Shown piece after piece: positions 36,788 through 43,730 of a DNA stretch of 64,000 bases. Numbering within the stretch: position 1 is the first letter of the stretch; each line of letters opens with the position of its first letter. The notes under the pieces were generated by a model that worked only from the letters and a program-made list of their open reading frames with translations, was not told where the DNA came from and searched no databases. Position numbers and translations under genes: made by a program. The stretch covers positions 1,323,952 to 1,387,951 of the forward strand of contig NZ_LR134375.1 of assembly GCF_900637515.1 (NCBI RefSeq), written 5' to 3'. This DNA comes from Veillonella dispar. Its GTDB lineage: Bacteria > Bacillota > Negativicutes > Veillonellales > Veillonellaceae.

Positions 36788-38197
36788 TTAACCTAATGCT
36801 ACAGGAATACTGCCATCAATGCCAGCTTGTTCTAACTCGGCTTGAATCATAATAGCGCATTCAATACGTTTCTTTTGTAAGCGGCAGCCAAATTCATAAG
36901 GTGTTTCTAAATCGCCACCTAATGTAATGTTGTTAGCATGACAGCCACCAGAACAGAAGAATTTCGCCCAACATTCAGCACAAGTTGGTTTAGAGAATAC
37001 ATGTGTATTACGGAAATCTTTAGGAATTTCTGTATTTTGTAAACCATCATACACATTGCCAAGCACATATCCATCTTTACCTACGAATTGATGACATGGG
37101 TAAATATCGCCATTTGGTACGACTGCCATATATTCATGACCTGCCCCACAACCACGAAGGCGTTTAGCCATACATGGACCGCGATACAAATCCATACGGA
37201 AGTGGAAGAAGTTAAACTTCTCGCCCCAACCATCTAATTGACGTTGTAAATAAATATCTGCTAATTTTTCATATTCTTTTTCCAATACAGGCCAATCCTC
37301 TTCGCGAAGAACATAGTCCCCCTCTTCACCTACTACAGGCTCCATGGATAAATGTTCGAAGCCAAGATCAGACATAGCCATAACGTCTTTTGTAAAGTCT
37401 AAGTTTTTATGTGTATACGTACCACGTACGTAGTATTCAAGGCCATGGCGTTGTTTTACCGCATTGATAAGGTTTTTAGCAATATATTTATAAGATTCCG
37501 CACCACTACCAGCTACAGGACGCATCGCATTATGTACAGATTCACGACCGTCCAAAGATAATACAAGGCTCATCTTATGTTCGTTTACATAGTCGATTTT
37601 ATCTTGTGTTAATAGCATGCCATTTGTAGTCAATGTAAGCTTGAAAATCTTATTGTGCTTTTCTTGAATGGATTCAATATATTCAACTGTTTGTTTAACA
37701 ACATCCCAGTTCAACAAAGGTTCTCCACCAAAGAAGTCTATTTCACAATGTTGACGAGGTCCGCTCATTTTAATGAGGAAATCTACAGCACGCTTCGCCA
37801 CATCAAAACTCATTAATTCACGTTTTACACCGCCGTAATCACCTTGGCTGGCAAAACAGTATTTACATGCTAAATTACAATCATGAGCAATATTTAAGCA
37901 TAATGCCTTAACAATAGGTTTTTCACCTACTACAAGTTTAAACTCTGTACTCATCGGAGCAAACAATTGCTCTGCTTTAATGAGCTCATCTAACTCATCC
38001 ATAATCTCATCAAGTTCTACGGCATCTTCTTTAGCATCTAATGCAGCATGTACTGCATCGCGATTAGTGCCATCATATATGTCAAGAACTCTATCAATGA
38101 GTTCGTCGATAACGTGAATAATACCACTATTAACATCTAAGCAGTAATAGTTATCCTTCATCCGAAACTTATGGATCATTGGTTTTAATTCTAACAT
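36788..38197 (-). CDS. scfB: SCIFF peptide radical SAM/SPASM maturase
   Basis: A 469-residue radical SAM enzyme: an N-terminal peptide-recognition (RRE-like) part (about 1-85), the CNLACKYCFA 4Fe-4S cluster motif (CxxxCxxC, about 106-113) and a C-terminal SPASM region with CGAGH, YPCHQF, CAECWAKFFCSGGCH and a late Cys. Such maturases form Cys thioether bridges in SCIFF peptides. The SCIFF gene lies directly upstream. The ATG used has a GGAGGTACC site; 22 more codons of open frame upstream lack one. It is followed at once by hypF. Confidence 0.92.
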   Translation of the reverse strand: MLELKPMIHKFRMKDNYYCLDVNSGIIHVIDELIDRVLDIYDGTNRDAVHAALDAKEDAVELDEIMDELDELIKAEQLFAPMSTEFKLVVGEKPIVKALCLNIAHDCNLACKYCFASQGDYGGVKRELMSFDVAKRAVDFLIKMSGPRQHCEIDFFGGEPLLNWDVVKQTVEYIESIQEKHNKIFKLTLTTNGMLLTQDKIDYVNEHKMSLVLSLDGRESVHNAMRPVAGSGAESYKYIAKNLINAVKQRHGLEYYVRGTYTHKNLDFTKDVMAMSDLGFEHLSMEPVVGEEGDYVLREEDWPVLEKEYEKLADIYLQRQLDGWGEKFNFFHFRMDLYRGPCMAKRLRGCGAGHEYMAVVPNGDIYPCHQFVGKDGYVLGNVYDGLQNTEIPKDFRNTHVFSKPTCAECWAKFFCSGGCHANNITLGGDLETPYEFGCRLQKKRIECAIMIQAELEQAGIDGSIPVALG

Positions 38198-38334
38198 GGT
38201 ACCTCCAATTATTATGTATGGTAAAAGTTCTACTATATAGAACTTTCTAGATAATTGTACCACATTTCCACGCTAAACGTTATGAAAAGAGTCATAAAGA
38301 TATACCATACAAAGTATGTATTATACACATAAAC

Positions 38335-38360
38335 AAAAAAGGCCCGCTAAGCGAGCCTCT
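38335..38360 (-). terminator. Terminator/attenuator between the SCIFF peptide gene and its maturase
   Basis: Hairpin AGGCTCGC / GCGGGCCT with a 3-base loop followed by TTTTTTGTTT on the minus strand, just after the peptide stop. It should make the peptide transcript more abundant than the maturase transcript. Confidence 0.8.
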
Positions 38361-38363
38361 TTA

Positions 38364-38507
38364 TTATTTTTGTTTGCAAACTTGGTTACCAACTGTGCAG
38401 CTTGTTTTGCAAGCAGATTGGCAAGATGTTTGACATTCCCCACAACCGCCAGTTTTAGCAGTTTTTTGCAAGGATTCAGTGTTGATAGTACGAATACGTT
38501 TAGCCAT
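38364..38507 (-). CDS. scfA: SCIFF (six-cysteine) ribosomally made precursor peptide
   Basis: A 47-residue peptide read on the minus strand: MAKRIRTINTESLQK, then a Cys-rich core with six cysteines at positions 22, 25, 29, 33, 37 and 44, ending VCKQK. Number and spacing of cysteines and the AKRIRT leader match the SCIFF family (six cysteines in forty-five residues). It is placed right before its radical SAM maturase. A perfect GAGGAGGATAACC site precedes the ATG. It is too short for common gene callers; the plus-strand frame over the same bases is a shadow. Confidence 0.93.
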   Translation of the reverse strand: MAKRIRTINTESLQKTAKTGGCGECQTSCQSACKTSCTVGNQVCKQK

Positions 38508-38541
38508 GGTTATCCTCCTCAATACTTATCGAATGATATTT

Positions 38542-38571
38542 ATTTTATCATATTTATGAAAAGCCTGTAAA
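38542..38571 (-). promoter_or_regulatory. Promoter of the SCIFF peptide gene
   Basis: Minus strand TTTACA and TAAAAT, 18 bp apart, each one base off consensus. It lies in the 67 bp between the ECF S gene stop and the peptide start. Confidence 0.65.
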
Positions 38572-38574
38572 ATA

Positions 38575-39366
38575 CTATTTAGTTATGTTTTCGTCTACAG
38601 ATTTGATTTTATTAACTTCTGTAGTTTTATTTGCATCTGCTCCTACTGTTGTTGCAGCGCTTGTAACAGCATCAGTTTTTTCTTTCTTAAGAGTATCCTT
38701 ACGCAATACCTTGCGTAATGCCAATGCAACTGGAGTAACGATAACAGCTGCAAAAACAGCTTCTGGAATACCATGCGTAACAGATAAGAATACAATAGAG
38801 CCTAATACTTGATCTGGGCTTAGGTTCATTTTAATAGCAAACATATCTGCGTAAAGCAAGAAGATAAGTCCCATAACCATAATTGTATGGAATACAGTCC
38901 CCATGAAGGCAGATACAAGAATGCGTGGACCTTGAGATGCTTTCCACAATAATAAGTATACTAAATATGCTAATACAGGGAAAAGTATACGTGGTAACAC
39001 AGAAATGATTGGATTAATAAATAGTGGAGATAAAATATTTGGAGCTGTAATATTTTGCCACAAGCTATAGCAACCAAAGATAAACCCTACAAAAGCACCA
39101 ACTTTAGGCCCCTCTACAATTGCACCAATAAGTGTCGGTACATGTAAAGTAGTTACATTAAGCGGGCCTAATGGAATAATACCATAGCCAGATACACCTA
39201 ATGCGATTGTGATCCCCGCCAACAAACCAATAATGGTAAGCTCACGAATAGTAATACCACTCTTTTTCTCTTTTTTAACCTGTTTACGTTCAACGGGGCT
39301 AGTCGTTTCATTGCCTGGGATTGATACAGTTGAGTTATCATCCACTGGACGTTCATTGTTGTTCAT
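38575..39366 (-). CDS. ECF transporter S component, substrate unknown
   Basis: A 263-residue membrane protein with a charged N-terminal cytoplasmic stretch (about 1-38), five or six helices and a Lys/Asp-rich tail. The core (LNVTTLHVPTLIGAIVEGPKVGAFVGFIFG, described in parts: P-T-L-I-G-A near 82 and GPKVGAFVG near 90) follows the ECF S pattern. It would bind a vitamin or similar small molecule and work with EcfA/EcfT encoded elsewhere. It is the last of three membrane-protein genes in a row. The ATG has an AAGGAGGATCT site. Confidence 0.75.
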   Translation of the reverse strand: MNNNERPVDDNSTVSIPGNETTSPVERKQVKKEKKSGITIRELTIIGLLAGITIALGVSGYGIIPLGPLNVTTLHVPTLIGAIVEGPKVGAFVGFIFGCYSLWQNITAPNILSPLFINPIISVLPRILFPVLAYLVYLLLWKASQGPRILVSAFMGTVFHTIMVMGLIFLLYADMFAIKMNLSPDQVLGSIVFLSVTHGIPEAVFAAVIVTPVALALRKVLRKDTLKKEKTDAVTSAATTVGADANKTTEVNKIKSVDENITK

Positions 39367-39415
39367 AGATCCTCCTTCGTTCTCATTCCTTACGGATATA
39401 AGTCGAAACTAGAAA

Positions 39416-40258
39416 TTAAATACGTTCACGGCGTCGTGAAATAATACCACGCTCTACCAATGCACCTATAATCACTGCTACACCTGTCATACCAGCTTCT
39501 AACAAAGTTGGGGTAACAAACACTAGTGGATTACCTTGATACGTTGGAAAAACGGTGGGAACTAAAGATAAAACAAATTCTGGAATATAACCGCCATATA
39601 AAATATGAGCATTCATAGCGAGCCATAAACCAGCAGTTAAAACAATACGGAATAATCGTATACCTTTATAAGCTATTTCTCTTGGGTATAAATAGAATAC
39701 AAATACCAATAAGGATATAAGTAATAACACCAATTCTGCAAAGAGTATATTTACATTCATGGATGACGCATACATGAAGTATACCATAGGATCTTGTAGA
39801 TCAATATAGAGCAGTGAACCAATATATAAGAATGGAATTGGTATAGTGTACCCGATTATATCAAGTGCTTCATCCACCATACCCCACCGATGATTTCGAT
39901 TGAAAAACTTTGTTGCCAACAAACCACAAAGTTCAATAAGTACTTGAACTATGAAATACACTACGAAGAGGAGTAATGCTGTTACAATTCCATTTTCTGT
40001 AGTAAAGCTAAAGGGCGTATGAAGAAATGAAAATACAGTCCACCAAGCCCAACTATACGTATGATATCCCATACTCAATGGTAGATCGTCATTAAATTTA
40101 GCATTCTTCAGTCTTCGTACCATAAGAGGTATTACGAGGGACAACACGGGGAATACTAAGATTGGTAAAGCTAGCGCTCCACTCAAAGAAAGAACTGTCG
40201 TTACAGCACTTACAAATAATGCACAGACAACGGTAAATAACCAGAAACTCTTATTCAT
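39416..40258 (-). CDS. Polytopic membrane protein of unknown function
   Basis: 280 residues with about seven or eight hydrophobic helices. A conserved-looking central loop carries W-rich HTYSWAWWTVFSFLHTP and NRNHRWGMVDEALDIIGY. The C-terminus is basic (ISRRRERI), hence probably cytoplasmic. No family recognised. It overlaps the 134-residue membrane protein gene by 8 bp, so the two are probably made together, and precedes the ECF S gene by 49 bp. Confidence 0.65.
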   Translation of the reverse strand: MNKSFWLFTVVCALFVSAVTTVLSLSGALALPILVFPVLSLVIPLMVRRLKNAKFNDDLPLSMGYHTYSWAWWTVFSFLHTPFSFTTENGIVTALLLFVVYFIVQVLIELCGLLATKFFNRNHRWGMVDEALDIIGYTIPIPFLYIGSLLYIDLQDPMVYFMYASSMNVNILFAELVLLLISLLVFVFYLYPREIAYKGIRLFRIVLTAGLWLAMNAHILYGGYIPEFVLSLVPTVFPTYQGNPLVFVTPTLLEAGMTGVAVIIGALVERGIISRRRERI

Positions 40259-40655
40259 TACGGCCTCCTACTAAACGAGTAAGACCATATGCCAAAAGCA
40301 AGCTAATAGTAACACCAATATACATAGCTACTAAAAAAGCTACATCTCGACCAACGGTTGGCCAGCTCCATAACATGGATAAATCTACACCAAGAAAAAT
40401 ACCTTTATAGCTAATACCGTGGATGATAATCCAACTTATAACATAGGCAATACGGCTAATCGATTTACCATCTCCAAAGGCACTACTTTTAAACGATAAA
40501 TATGCCCAAGGCATAACTAGTGATAAAAGTAAATACCATACAAGTGCTACCGTCGCACTTGATCCATTATGAATCATATACGCAATAATAGGAATTACTA
40601 CGATAAATATATTCAAGTAGATGGATCTTTTACAAATATCTATTAATGTGTTCAT
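40251..40655 (-). CDS. Small membrane protein of unknown function
   Basis: 134 residues with four hydrophobic helices; the loop SFKSSAFGDGKSISR is the only long polar stretch. No family recognised. Translational overlap with the 280-residue membrane protein gene suggests a two-part membrane complex, possibly a partner of the downstream ECF S component; inference only. An AGGAGATCTTT site precedes the ATG. Confidence 0.6.
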   Translation of the reverse strand: MNTLIDICKRSIYLNIFIVVIPIIAYMIHNGSSATVALVWYLLLSLVMPWAYLSFKSSAFGDGKSISRIAYVISWIIIHGISYKGIFLGVDLSMLWSWPTVGRDVAFLVAMYIGVTISLLLAYGLTRLVGGRNE

Positions 40656-40725
40656 AAAGATCTCCTATGATATGTAATCTCTTTGTATTTTACAATAATC
40701 ATAGATAAATGTCATCAAAAAAGAA

Positions 40726-40766
40726 AAACCTCCATATAGGTAAATGAATACCTTATATGGAGGTTT
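40726..40766 (-). terminator. Terminator after the P-type ATPase gene
   Basis: Stem AAACCTCCATATA(A)GGTA / TACCTATATGGAGGTTT with one bulged base, followed on the minus strand by TTTTTCTTTTTT, 5 bp after the stop. Confidence 0.88.
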
Positions 40767-40770
40767 ATAA

Positions 40771-42909
40771 TTAAGCTACTACGGAGTCAGCTGTTACATC
40801 AATTGTAGGAACAGTTTCCTTTGTTTCTTCTTTTTTCAACAATGGAGTCATGCTTTCTAAGCCGATACCCAATGTGAATAGATTATGCAACCATGCTGTT
40901 TGGCTTGGCGGCATAATACCGAGTACGCCACCACCTACAAGAGCACCGTTGAAACCAACGATACCATTGTAATTAGCTTTGATGCGTTTCATCAATGCCA
41001 TAGAAATGCGGCGTAAATCTACAAGAGCCTGTAGATGGTCGGAAGAAATAGTAACATTTGCAATTTTTTGAGCAATTGGAGCGCCTTCATTCATAGCGAT
41101 ACCAACATGTGCTTCAGAAATTGCTGGGGAATCGTTAATACCATCCCCTACCATCATAACAGTATAGCCTTCAGCTTTTGCTTGTTTTACATAAGCCGCT
41201 TTATCTTCTGGCAATACTTCAGCATGCAATTCATCGATGCCGAGTTCGTCAGCTACACGTTGTGCATTACGTTTGGAGTCACCAGTCATCATGACAACCT
41301 TTTTAATACCCAAAGTGTGTAAATCAGCTATAACTTGTTTTGCTTCCTCACGAACAGGGTCTTTAATACAAATAACCGCTGCTAATGTACCCCCAATAGC
41401 GAGGTAAATATGGGAAGATGAATTTGGTAAATTGTTGAATTTTTCTTGTTCATCTGTAGGAATTTTTGTCTTTTCATCATCAAAGATGTAGTGAGCACTA
41501 CCAATGCGTACACGGTAGCGACCGACTTTAGATGCAATACCATGAGCTACAACGTATTCTACATCGGAATGCATTTCCTTGTGAGGCAAGTCATGATCCT
41601 TAGCAGCGCGTACAATTGCTTTTGCCATGGAGTGAGGGAAATGTTCCTCAATACATGCAGCTAATTTCAACATTTCATCTGCATCATGACCGTTGAACGG
41701 GATGATTTGTTCAAACTCAGGTTCTGCTTTTGTAAGAGTACCAGTTTTATCGAACACAATCATATCTGCTTGTGCAATTTGTTCTAAGAACTTACCACCT
41801 TTAACAGTGATACCGCGTTTAGATGCTTCTTGCATAGCGGAAAGTACTGACAATGGAATAGATAATTTTAGAGCACAAGAGAAGTCAACCATAACGAAAG
41901 ACAATGCTTTCATTACATTTCGAGTCAACAAATATGTTAAACCAGCACCAATAAAGCTAATTGGAACTAATTTATCTGCCATGCGGTATGCTTGTTGTTC
42001 CATACCAGATTTCATTTGTTCAGACTCTTCAATAAGGTTAACGATTTTTTCGTAACGAGATGTTTTGGATGTACTACGTACTTCTACAATAGCTTTACCG
42101 TCTTCTACAACAGTACCTGCATATACAGAACTATCTTTATCGCGGCGAACCGCTTCTGGTTCACCAGTCATGGAGCTTTCATTAACAAGAACAACACCAT
42201 CGATAACGACGCCATCCAATGGAATCACTTCGCCTTGACGAATGATAATTTGATCGCCTGCCACAACTTCGTTAACTGGCTTGCTCACTTCAATGTCATC
42301 AACTAAAACCCATACTTTATCTACGTTCAAGGACATGCTTTGAGCGAGATTTAATACAGATTTACGGTGAGTCCATTCTTCTAAGATATCACCAATACCT
42401 AATAGGTACATAACAGCGCCAGCTGTAGGGTAATCCTTTTGAAGTAATGCAGCACCAATAGCTACACCATCAAGTACTTCGACAGTTAACTTACGTTGCC
42501 ACAATGTTTTAATAGCCTTACCAATAAATTTAATACCATCAAACCAAGCCCATGCAGCTGCAATAGGCGCAGGAAGCACTGCTTTTTTACCTAAGTAAAG
42601 TGCAGTACGGTTGATCATCATTTCACGGTATTTTTTATTTACCAAGCGAGGAGAATATTCGTTTAAAGCAGGAGCTTCAGACAAATCTAAATCGCGTAGA
42701 CCTAGCACTGCATCACGCACAGCATCAACATCGCCAGTATGTTTAATGGCGATTTGACTGCTACGAGTGTAGAAGGTTACATCTACAATTGCATCATTAA
42801 GGAGTAATGTATCCTCTACATAAGCTGCTTCAGCCTCTGTAAAGTGATGACCAGTTACCTTAACATGCAAGCGATTTCTGAGTTTTTTTACTACAGAAAA
42901 TTGTAACAT
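40771..42909 (-). CDS. P1B-type heavy-metal P-type ATPase, S-C-A motif variant
   Basis: A 712-residue P-type ATPase with TGEPEAV (actuator), DKTGTLT (about 385; phosphorylated Asp), MTGDSKRNAQ and MVGDGINDSPA. The N-terminal 70 residues look like an HMA domain without the CxxC metal site. In the sixth-helix metal motif, canonical CPC/SPC/CPH is replaced by DFSCALK (about 343-349), so it belongs to a poorly studied P1B subgroup. A transported metal cannot be named; proximity to feoAB suggests iron or manganese. A DUF6110-like gene directly upstream is its likely partner. Confidence 0.88.
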   Translation of the reverse strand: MLQFSVVKKLRNRLHVKVTGHHFTEAEAAYVEDTLLLNDAIVDVTFYTRSSQIAIKHTGDVDAVRDAVLGLRDLDLSEAPALNEYSPRLVNKKYREMMINRTALYLGKKAVLPAPIAAAWAWFDGIKFIGKAIKTLWQRKLTVEVLDGVAIGAALLQKDYPTAGAVMYLLGIGDILEEWTHRKSVLNLAQSMSLNVDKVWVLVDDIEVSKPVNEVVAGDQIIIRQGEVIPLDGVVIDGVVLVNESSMTGEPEAVRRDKDSSVYAGTVVEDGKAIVEVRSTSKTSRYEKIVNLIEESEQMKSGMEQQAYRMADKLVPISFIGAGLTYLLTRNVMKALSFVMVDFSCALKLSIPLSVLSAMQEASKRGITVKGGKFLEQIAQADMIVFDKTGTLTKAEPEFEQIIPFNGHDADEMLKLAACIEEHFPHSMAKAIVRAAKDHDLPHKEMHSDVEYVVAHGIASKVGRYRVRIGSAHYIFDDEKTKIPTDEQEKFNNLPNSSSHIYLAIGGTLAAVICIKDPVREEAKQVIADLHTLGIKKVVMMTGDSKRNAQRVADELGIDELHAEVLPEDKAAYVKQAKAEGYTVMMVGDGINDSPAISEAHVGIAMNEGAPIAQKIANVTISSDHLQALVDLRRISMALMKRIKANYNGIVGFNGALVGGGVLGIMPPSQTAWLHNLFTLGIGLESMTPLLKKEETKETVPTIDVTADSVVA

Positions 42910-42925
42910 ATGTGCAATCCTCTAA

Positions 42926-43186
42926 TTATTTGTTTTCTTCAAAGATTTCTTCGTTGCGTGCTTCGTTGATTTCTTGAGCTTCTGCCAATACATCAGATGC
43001 GGATGCTTGTACTTTTTCAGCTGTTTCTAATACAGTTTCTTTAGCGCGAAGACCAGCTGCTACGATACCAGCATATACTTTTTTAGCATCTTTAGAAGTT
43101 AATACTTTAAGACCTACAGTACCCAATGCAAGACCTGCTGCGAATAAGTTAGCGTTTTTAAGATTTTTTTGATCGATGTTGAACAT
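42926..43186 (-). CDS. DUF6110-like small protein, partner of the P-type ATPase
   Basis: 86 residues: a short N-terminal hydrophobic segment (about 12-30; NLFAAGLALGTVGLKVLTSKDAKKVYAG in outline) then a long amphipathic helix rich in Ala/Glu ending NEEIFEENK. The pattern fits DUF6110/YtxH-like proteins, commonly found beside P1B ATPase genes in Firmicutes. Function unknown. It is 16 bp upstream of the ATPase gene. Confidence 0.65.
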   Translation of the reverse strand: MFNIDQKNLKNANLFAAGLALGTVGLKVLTSKDAKKVYAGIVAAGLRAKETVLETAEKVQASASDVLAEAQEINEARNEEIFEENK

Positions 43187-43290
43187 GATAATATTCCTTT
43201 CTACTAAATATGATAAAAAATTTAATTACTATATTTGAAAAGAGGAGCCATTATAGAGACCCCTCATTCAAATTCAGAATTCGTATTAGC

Positions 43291-43497
43291 TTACTTAGCA
43301 GTACGTTTAATGCCTAGTGCTTTATTGGAACCATCACAGCTGCAGTTACCACCGCAACCAGAAGATTTTTTAGAGCCAGACTTGGAGCTACCGCCACCAC
43401 AGCCACAGCCACCTTTACCAGACATTTGTTTGTAAAATTTATTACCGATATAAGCTAATGCTAATACAACTATGAGTCCTATAACAAGATTATCCAT
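43291..43497 (-). CDS. FeoB-associated Cys-rich membrane protein
   Basis: 68 residues: one helix (about 3-18), then KFYKQMSGKGGCGCGGG and a second cluster SGCGGNCSCDG, five cysteines in all, with a basic tail. This matches the FeoB-associated Cys-rich family, typically encoded next to feoB. It may help pass ferrous iron or anchor FeoB; not tested. It lies about 230 bp downstream of feoB with a promoter of its own. Confidence 0.85.
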   Translation of the reverse strand: MDNLVIGLIVVLALAYIGNKFYKQMSGKGGCGCGGGSSKSGSKKSSGCGGNCSCDGSNKALGIKRTAK

Positions 43498-43526
43498 TAT
43501 TATGCCTCTTTCTCAATATCTACTAA

Positions 43527-43555
43527 ATTATAATATGTGTATTAGTGATAAACAA
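43527..43555 (-). promoter_or_regulatory. Promoter of the FeoB-associated Cys-rich gene
   Basis: Minus strand TTGTTT and TATAAT with 17 bp between. Confidence 0.6.
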
Positions 43556-43613
43556 GATAAAAGCAATATCTAAAGGATATTTCCCTTTTCTCATTATCAT
43601 TTAACCACGAATA

Positions 43614-43627
43614 TTGATAATTATCAA
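43614..43627. promoter_or_regulatory. TTGATAATTATCAA palindrome, possible Fur-type site
   Basis: A perfect 14-bp palindrome built of the GATAAT hexamer found in Fur boxes, in the gap between feoB and the Cys-rich gene. It is about 60 bp upstream of the predicted -35 box, which is far for a repressor. Confidence 0.35.
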
Positions 43628-43687
43628 GTATTATTTTTAAATTACTTATAACAAAATCGCAATTTTTAAATTCATTTTTGTTTAAAG

Positions 43688-43730
43688 AATCTAAAGGTGG
43701 CTAAACTCTCCTATTTAGCGACTCTAGATT
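43688..43730 (-). terminator. Possible terminator at the feoB end
   Basis: Imperfect hairpin with arms AATCTA/TAGATT and GCTAAA/TTTAGC, starting in the feoB stop codon. The T-tract is poor. Confidence 0.4.

Noticed and set aside
38316-38570. Plus-strand frame of 84 codons
   Set aside because: It is the shadow of the SCIFF peptide gene on the minus strand, which has a consensus ribosome site, promoter and family cysteine pattern.
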